Shown piece by piece: positions 24,540 through 28,805 of a stretch of 28,805 nucleotides of DNA. Under the pieces are notes generated by a model. That model was given only the letters and a program-made list of their open reading frames with translations, made no database searches and had not been told where the DNA came from. Made by a program: the position numbers and the translations under genes. Numbering within the stretch: position 1 is the first letter of the stretch; each line of letters begins with the position of its first letter. Source of the DNA: JBKPCD01 sp046727175 (GTDB lineage Bacteria; Acidobacteriota; Vicinamibacteria; Vicinamibacterales; 2-12-FULL-66-21); the NCBI GenBank assembly GCA_046727175.1, contig JBKPCD010000208.1:1-28805 (forward strand), in the 5' to 3' direction.

Positions 24540-27314
24540 TCACTCGAGCCGCAACCCCTCCGGCAGCGACTCGCCGAATACGCGGGTCGCTTCCGCGCGG
24601 CTCGAGGCCATGACCTCGGTCATCGGCGCCAGAACATCCGCGAACCCGGCCGACGCCAGGCGCTCAATCGTCCGCACGCGCGCCGAATCCGAAATGTCAC
24701 GCGCCGGATCGTCCGTGCGCGCGCCAATATGAACCACCGCAGCGGCGACATCCGTTGTCACACCCTTTGAAACCAGCCGGTCGATCCATCGCTCGGCGAC
24801 CGATGATGGAACGACCGAGTTCAGCGGCCCGTAGAACGGGGCGCGCGCGCCGAATCGTCCGATCGCCCAGAGCAGCGAGGCATTGCGAGCGTCGCGTCGC
24901 AGCCGATCGACGAGCTCGTCCCCCAGCTTCACGCGGAGCGACGCGTCGAGCCGTTCGAGGCTTCCGAGCAGACGCCAACTCTCGCGCTCGATTTGAGTAT
25001 TGACGCGCGGCGGTTTTCGCTGGCCGGTACCGAGCTGGCCGGCAACGCGCTGTGCGAGCTCGCGCTGCTGGCCGCTACTGAAGCCGGCGCCGACGCGCTG
25101 CCACAGAACCAACCACTCGACCTGGCACTGGATGTCCCTGGGAAACGCGAGCCCCGCACTGTAGACCTTTCGCAACTCGGAGACGCGCCACGCGTCGAGC
25201 GTGCTGCCGAACCCGGGACGCACGCAGAACCCGGTCAGGTTCAGCCATCGCACTTCGAACGCCGCGCTCTTTTTTCGTGCCTCCGCCATCTCGATCAGCA
25301 CGTCACTCAGCTTCCTGATGGTTGTCAGGGGCCAGGCGTGCTTGCCGAACCCGAGCGCGTTCTCGAGCTCTCCCGCGAGTGCTTCCGGCGCGAGGGTCGC
25401 GTTCGCTGCGAAGACGTCGCGAATCAGTCGTTCCGCCGCGGCAGCCGATTCGTCGGGAATGACGACGTGATCCTCTGATTGCTCTGATTCCGGCGATTCC
25501 TCCACGTCGGCTGCGAGGGGATCGGCCTCCGTGCTCCGCAGATTGAACGCCAGGCGCCAACGATGGTCGGTCGTTCGCGACTCGCACCAGAGCTCGAGCG
25601 TGCCGGTCTCGGTGAAGACGGTGCGAAGGCCGACACCGAGCGGCACACGGCGCGATCGCTTGCCGAACCGCATGACCGTCACGAGCGGCGCGTGCTGGTG
25701 CACCTCATCGGCATCCGAGAACGACACGATCGCGTTCAACAGATCCGAACGATGCGTCGAGCTGTACAACGTAAACGCTGCTGGCTGGTTCGCGGTGACC
25801 GTGAACGCGCGATCGAGGACGAGCGTCGTGCCCTCCTCGGTGCCGCGCGGCATGACACAGACGCCGGATCGAGCCGCGTCGTTATCGCTGGCTTGAACGC
25901 CAACGTAGTACGACCTCGCCGTGCCGGCCCGAATCAAGAGCGATCGCGCGGCAGCAGGATTCTCGCGCAGCTTCGCGTAGAACGCGGCGCCAATTGCGAC
26001 CGCCGCGTCCGGCTTGGTGTTCTGGAGTACTACGGGGCGCTCCCCGAACCACGATGCGAGAGCGTCGAGCACCCGCTCGCGAACGACGGCAGGCGTAAAG
26101 AAGCCGCCGTTGAAGAGCACCGCGTCCGGTCGCGACATCGACGACGACGACTCGGCGCGCGTCAGGAATGACGCGAGGTGTCTGGTGATCGCAGGCTCGC
26201 TCTCGTACGGAAGGCCCAGCTCACGAAGACCGATCCGTCGATCTTTCGCCGGCAGATCGTCTGGAGGAACGATCGGCAGAAATCCTTCGTCGAGCGTGTC
26301 GATCACCGACGCCCGCGTGAGCTCCGCCGTCATTCCGCCGCCGATCACGCCGCGACCGGCGCCGAGGATCGTGATTCTCGCGCGATCGAGTGAGTCATCG
26401 GAAAGGAGCTGCTCCTTCGCCGCGTTGCACTTTCGCCGAAGCATCTGCCGCTGGGCGAGGGTCAACTTCGCTCCACCTGACTTCGTGAGCGTATCTTCGA
26501 CGAGCACGGCCAGCGCGAGATCGAGATTGTCACCGCCGAGGAGCAGGTGTTCGCCGATGGCGATGCGCTCGAAGCGCAGGTCACCGTCCTCGGCTTTTGC
26601 GCGAATCAGGCTGAAATCGGTCGTACCTCCTCCGACGTCGCAGACGAGCACGCGCGCATCATCCTTGAGGCGTTCGTTGATGTGACGCCGATTCGCGGCA
26701 ATCCATGCGTAGAGTGCCGCGAGCGGCTCTTCGATGAGGGTCAGATGCTCGAACCCGGCGATTCGCGCGGCCTGCACGGTGAGCTCGCGCGCCTCCTCGT
26801 CGAAAGACGCGGGCACGGTCACCACGATCCTCTGACGTTCGAGCCGGCGATCGCCGTTCGTGCCCGCGTGGACGTAGTTCCACGCGTCGCGCAGGTGCGC
26901 GAGAACGCGGGCCGACGCCTCTACTGGCGACAACCGCGGACCTTCGTCGAATCCCCAGGGAAGGAGCTTCGCCGTCCGATCCACCGACGGATTCGCCAGC
27001 CATGATTTCGCCGAGGCGACCTGGCGCGCAGGGACGAGCGCACCGTGCTCGCGCGCGAAGATGCCGGCGACGGTCTCTGGAGCGCGATCCCAAGGCAGAT
27101 GCGTCGTCTGCGCCTCACGTTCCGCGTCGGTTGGAAAATAGAGAAAGGAAGGAAGCGTTGGTGCGCGGCCTAGTTCACCGGTAGCCACGAGCTGTGGAAC
27201 GTCGAAAATCCGGATCGCGCCACGAGGTCCGATCCAAGCGAGCGCCGAGTTCGTCGTGCCCAAATCGATCCCGACGAATTGCGGCGACGCGGGTTCAGTC
27301 TTCGTCGCGCTCAC
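24540..27314 (-). CDS. Hsp70-like protein with DUF3731 C-terminal region
   Basis: The product is 924 residues from a GTG at 27312-27314; this start overlaps the upstream gene by 20 bases, has a weak ribosome site, and begins just before the conserved region. The Hsp70 ATPase fold is clear: FVGIDLGTTNSALAW near residue 14, VTVPASFDEEARELT, LIEEPLAALYAWI, VLVCDVGGGTTDFSLI, LLLGGDNLDLALA, AVLFNGGFFTPAVVRERV, KPDAAVAIGAAFYA. A normal DnaK substrate-binding domain is not recognisable; instead there is a module ending in GTLELWCESRTTDHRWRLAF. After it comes a ~330-residue helical DUF3731 region (WLNLTGFCVRPGFG, EWLVLWQRVGAGF). The protein is probably a cytoplasmic chaperone-like ATPase of unknown clients. 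It forms a pair with the adjacent Hsp70 and likely shares its transcript. Confidence 0.9.
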   Translation of the reverse strand: MSATKTEPASPQFVGIDLGTTNSALAWIGPRGAIRIFDVPQLVATGELGRAPTLPSFLYFPTDAEREAQTTHLPWDRAPETVAGIFAREHGALVPARQVASAKSWLANPSVDRTAKLLPWGFDEGPRLSPVEASARVLAHLRDAWNYVHAGTNGDRRLERQRIVVTVPASFDEEARELTVQAARIAGFEHLTLIEEPLAALYAWIAANRRHINERLKDDARVLVCDVGGGTTDFSLIRAKAEDGDLRFERIAIGEHLLLGGDNLDLALAVLVEDTLTKSGGAKLTLAQRQMLRRKCNAAKEQLLSDDSLDRARITILGAGRGVIGGGMTAELTRASVIDTLDEGFLPIVPPDDLPAKDRRIGLRELGLPYESEPAITRHLASFLTRAESSSSMSRPDAVLFNGGFFTPAVVRERVLDALASWFGERPVVLQNTKPDAAVAIGAAFYAKLRENPAAARSLLIRAGTARSYYVGVQASDNDAARSGVCVMPRGTEEGTTLVLDRAFTVTANQPAAFTLYSSTHRSDLLNAIVSFSDADEVHQHAPLVTVMRFGKRSRRVPLGVGLRTVFTETGTLELWCESRTTDHRWRLAFNLRSTEADPLAADVEESPESEQSEDHVVIPDESAAAAERLIRDVFAANATLAPEALAGELENALGFGKHAWPLTTIRKLSDVLIEMAEARKKSAAFEVRWLNLTGFCVRPGFGSTLDAWRVSELRKVYSAGLAFPRDIQCQVEWLVLWQRVGAGFSSGQQRELAQRVAGQLGTGQRKPPRVNTQIERESWRLLGSLERLDASLRVKLGDELVDRLRRDARNASLLWAIGRFGARAPFYGPLNSVVPSSVAERWIDRLVSKGVTTDVAAAVVHIGARTDDPARDISDSARVRTIERLASAGFADVLAPMTEVMASSRAEATRVFGESLPEGLRLE

Positions 27315-28805
27315 GGATATTGAGCTCGAGCTTCCAGCGCTGCTTCTGGTCGCGCGCGACGCACCAGAGCTCCAGCGTGCCAACCTCGGTCATGCGGCTC
27401 TCGAGCGTGACCGGAACGGCCGTCTCGTCACGACCGTCGACTGGCAGCGTCACCTCCATCGGGCTCAGCTCGAGGAGGTCGTCGCCCCAATCCTCGATCA
27501 AGGCGCCCGCCCGATCCTTCTTGCGGATCGTCGAGCTGAGGAACCGGAACTCGGCCGGCTCGCCGACAACGACGCCGAATTCCATGCCGGAGATCGAGAC
27601 GCTCGTCCCTTCCTCCATGCCGAAGGGGACGACGCAGAGAGCCTTGATCGGAGCGGGCATGCCGGGGACTGCCGGCATTGCGCTCTCGATCCCGACGTAG
27701 TAGCTTCGCGCGGCGCCGCTGCGGATGCGAATGCCGCGTCCTCGCCGCGCGAGACCGTAGTACGCCGCGCCTTGCGCCACCGCGTGATCGAGATCCGGCG
27801 CATCGAGGACGTGCCGCTCGTCGAGCGCGGCGAACCCTTCCTGCGTCATCCACGCGTTGAGCGCATCGACGACGCGCGCGCGCAGAGCCGACGCCTTCAT
27901 CACGCCGCCGTTGAAAAGGACGTGCGTCGGACACGCCAGCCCGCTCGGACCACGACGAATCACGGTGGCAGCAGACAACTCGCCGCCTTGTCGTGAGAGG
28001 AATCGCGCGAGATGACGAGTGACGGCAGCATCGGCGGCGTACGGAAGTCCCAGCTCCTGGAGCCCTACTCGACGCTGGCGCGCAGGCATGTCGCTGCTCT
28101 GCACCTTCGGGAAAAATCCCTCGAGCAACACCTGATTCACGTCGTCGCGCGTCAACGTGGTCTTGACCGAACCGCCAATCACTCGCGACCCGCGACCGAG
28201 CAGGGTTACCGGCCGCTCGGTTTCCGCGGGATCGGTCAGCAGCGATTCCTTCGCGAGGCGGCACTGATGCCACAGGCCGTGTAGCTGCCAGGTATCCACG
28301 CGATGGCCGCCGCCTTCGAGCCGCTGCTGCAGCAGGCGCGCGAGCGCCAGATCCATGTTGTCGCCGCCGAGCAGGATATGCTCGCCGACGGCAACCCGCT
28401 CGAGCGTGAGATCACCATTGCGTTCCGACACGGCAATCAGGCTGAAGTCCGTCGTCCCGCCACCCACGTCGCAGACGAGGATGAGATCGCCAGCGGTGAC
28501 ACGCCGGCGCCAGCGATCCCCCGTGGCGTCGAGCCAGGCGTAAAACGCGGCCTGTGGCTCCTCGAGGAGCGTCACGTGCTTCAGCCCGGCGACGGCGGCA
28601 GCCTTCAGCGTCAGTTCGCGGGCATCCTCGTCGAACGACGCCGGTACGGTGAGCAACACCTCCTGGCCACGCAGTGCCAGCTTCGAGGATCCCTGAGCCA
28701 CATCGTGATCGAATGCCGCAGCGAGATGGCGCAGATATTCCGCGGCCGCATCGACTGGCGAGATGTGCGTGACTTCGGCAGGCGCTCCCCACGGCAGAAT
28801 GGGCG
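27295..28805 (-). CDS. Hsp70-like protein, shorter partner (runs off right edge)
   Basis: The frame is open to the right edge, giving the last 502 codons; roughly the first 130-150 residues, with the first phosphate loop, lie outside. Visible are ILPWGAPAEVTHISPVDAAA at the window edge, VLLTVPASFDEDARELT, LLEEPQAAFYAWLD, LILVCDVGGGTTDFSLIAV, LLGGDNMDLALARLL, VLFNGGVMKASALRARV and LDHAVAQGAAYYGLA, all Hsp70 ATPase motifs. It ends soon after GTLELWCVARDQKQRWKLEL, the same module that occurs before the DUF3731 region in the neighbouring gene. A DnaK-type peptide-binding domain and lid are not seen. The two genes overlap by 20 bases, which points to one operon and to a possible hetero-complex. 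Confidence 0.9.
   Translation of the reverse strand, partial: PILPWGAPAEVTHISPVDAAAEYLRHLAAAFDHDVAQGSSKLALRGQEVLLTVPASFDEDARELTLKAAAVAGLKHVTLLEEPQAAFYAWLDATGDRWRRRVTAGDLILVCDVGGGTTDFSLIAVSERNGDLTLERVAVGEHILLGGDNMDLALARLLQQRLEGGGHRVDTWQLHGLWHQCRLAKESLLTDPAETERPVTLLGRGSRVIGGSVKTTLTRDDVNQVLLEGFFPKVQSSDMPARQRRVGLQELGLPYAADAAVTRHLARFLSRQGGELSAATVIRRGPSGLACPTHVLFNGGVMKASALRARVVDALNAWMTQEGFAALDERHVLDAPDLDHAVAQGAAYYGLARRGRGIRIRSGAARSYYVGIESAMPAVPGMPAPIKALCVVPFGMEEGTSVSISGMEFGVVVGEPAEFRFLSSTIRKKDRAGALIEDWGDDLLELSPMEVTLPVDGRDETAVPVTLESRMTEVGTLELWCVARDQKQRWKLELNIRERDED

Noticed and set aside
24540..27383. A longer start (TTG at 27383) for the DUF3731 Hsp70
   Set aside because: It would add 23 Ser/Arg-rich residues that overlap the preceding gene by 89 bases and have no family counterpart; the GTG at 27314 fits the conserved start better.

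Overview
The window looks like a chromosomal segment from a high-G+C acidobacterium, most likely class Vicinamibacteria. The main reason is the presence of three Oar-like outer-membrane receptors, each starting with a carboxypeptidase-regulatory-like (CarboxypepD_reg) domain; these are strongly expanded in Acidobacteriota. The placement is inferred from gene content and base composition, not from a marker gene. I saw no rRNA, tRNA, CRISPR array or intact insertion sequence.

Layout. 1-790 (-): start of a TonB-dependent receptor that runs off the left edge. 983-1423 (-): truncated DUF418 membrane-protein gene. 1659-2683 (-): two coupled small genes (DinB-like protein and a DUF1579-like protein), divergent from an AraC-type regulator (2712-3626, +). 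3659-4812 (-): a secreted protein of unknown function followed by a possible 33-residue ORF. 5031-8312 (+): a large Oar-like receptor. 8401-16126: a myo-inositol catabolic island with a LacD-type aldolase (+), then convergent iolC-iolD-iolE (-), a divergent promoter region, and iolG-iolB (+) followed by a 5'-truncated alcohol dehydrogenase. Decayed fragments lie in and beside the island: an ABC-transporter ATPase piece and a vapC remnant. 16403-19360 (-): third Oar-like receptor. 19655-22747 (+): two exported phosphatases, one of purple-acid-phosphatase type and one PafA-like. 22835-24295 (+): CoA-acylating methylmalonate-semialdehyde dehydrogenase (mmsA/iolA). 24540-28805 (-): a tandem pair of large atypical Hsp70 proteins, the second with a DUF3731 tail and the first cut by the right edge.

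How the genes fit together. Every chemical step from myo-inositol to acetyl-CoA plus dihydroxyacetone phosphate has a candidate here: IolG, IolE, IolD, IolB, IolC, a LacD-type aldolase in the place of IolJ, and IolA/MmsA. Two exported phosphomonoesterases and two outer-membrane receptors flank these genes. This suggests, as inference only, that the region could serve growth on phosphorylated inositols or inositol-containing polymers. No intact inner-membrane inositol transporter is present.

Several intergenic spaces hold short-word, low-complexity inverted arrays at gene 3' ends (8324-8373, 9357-9503, 24335-24540). Each is built from a different word, and they may act as transcription ends or be spreading repeat elements.
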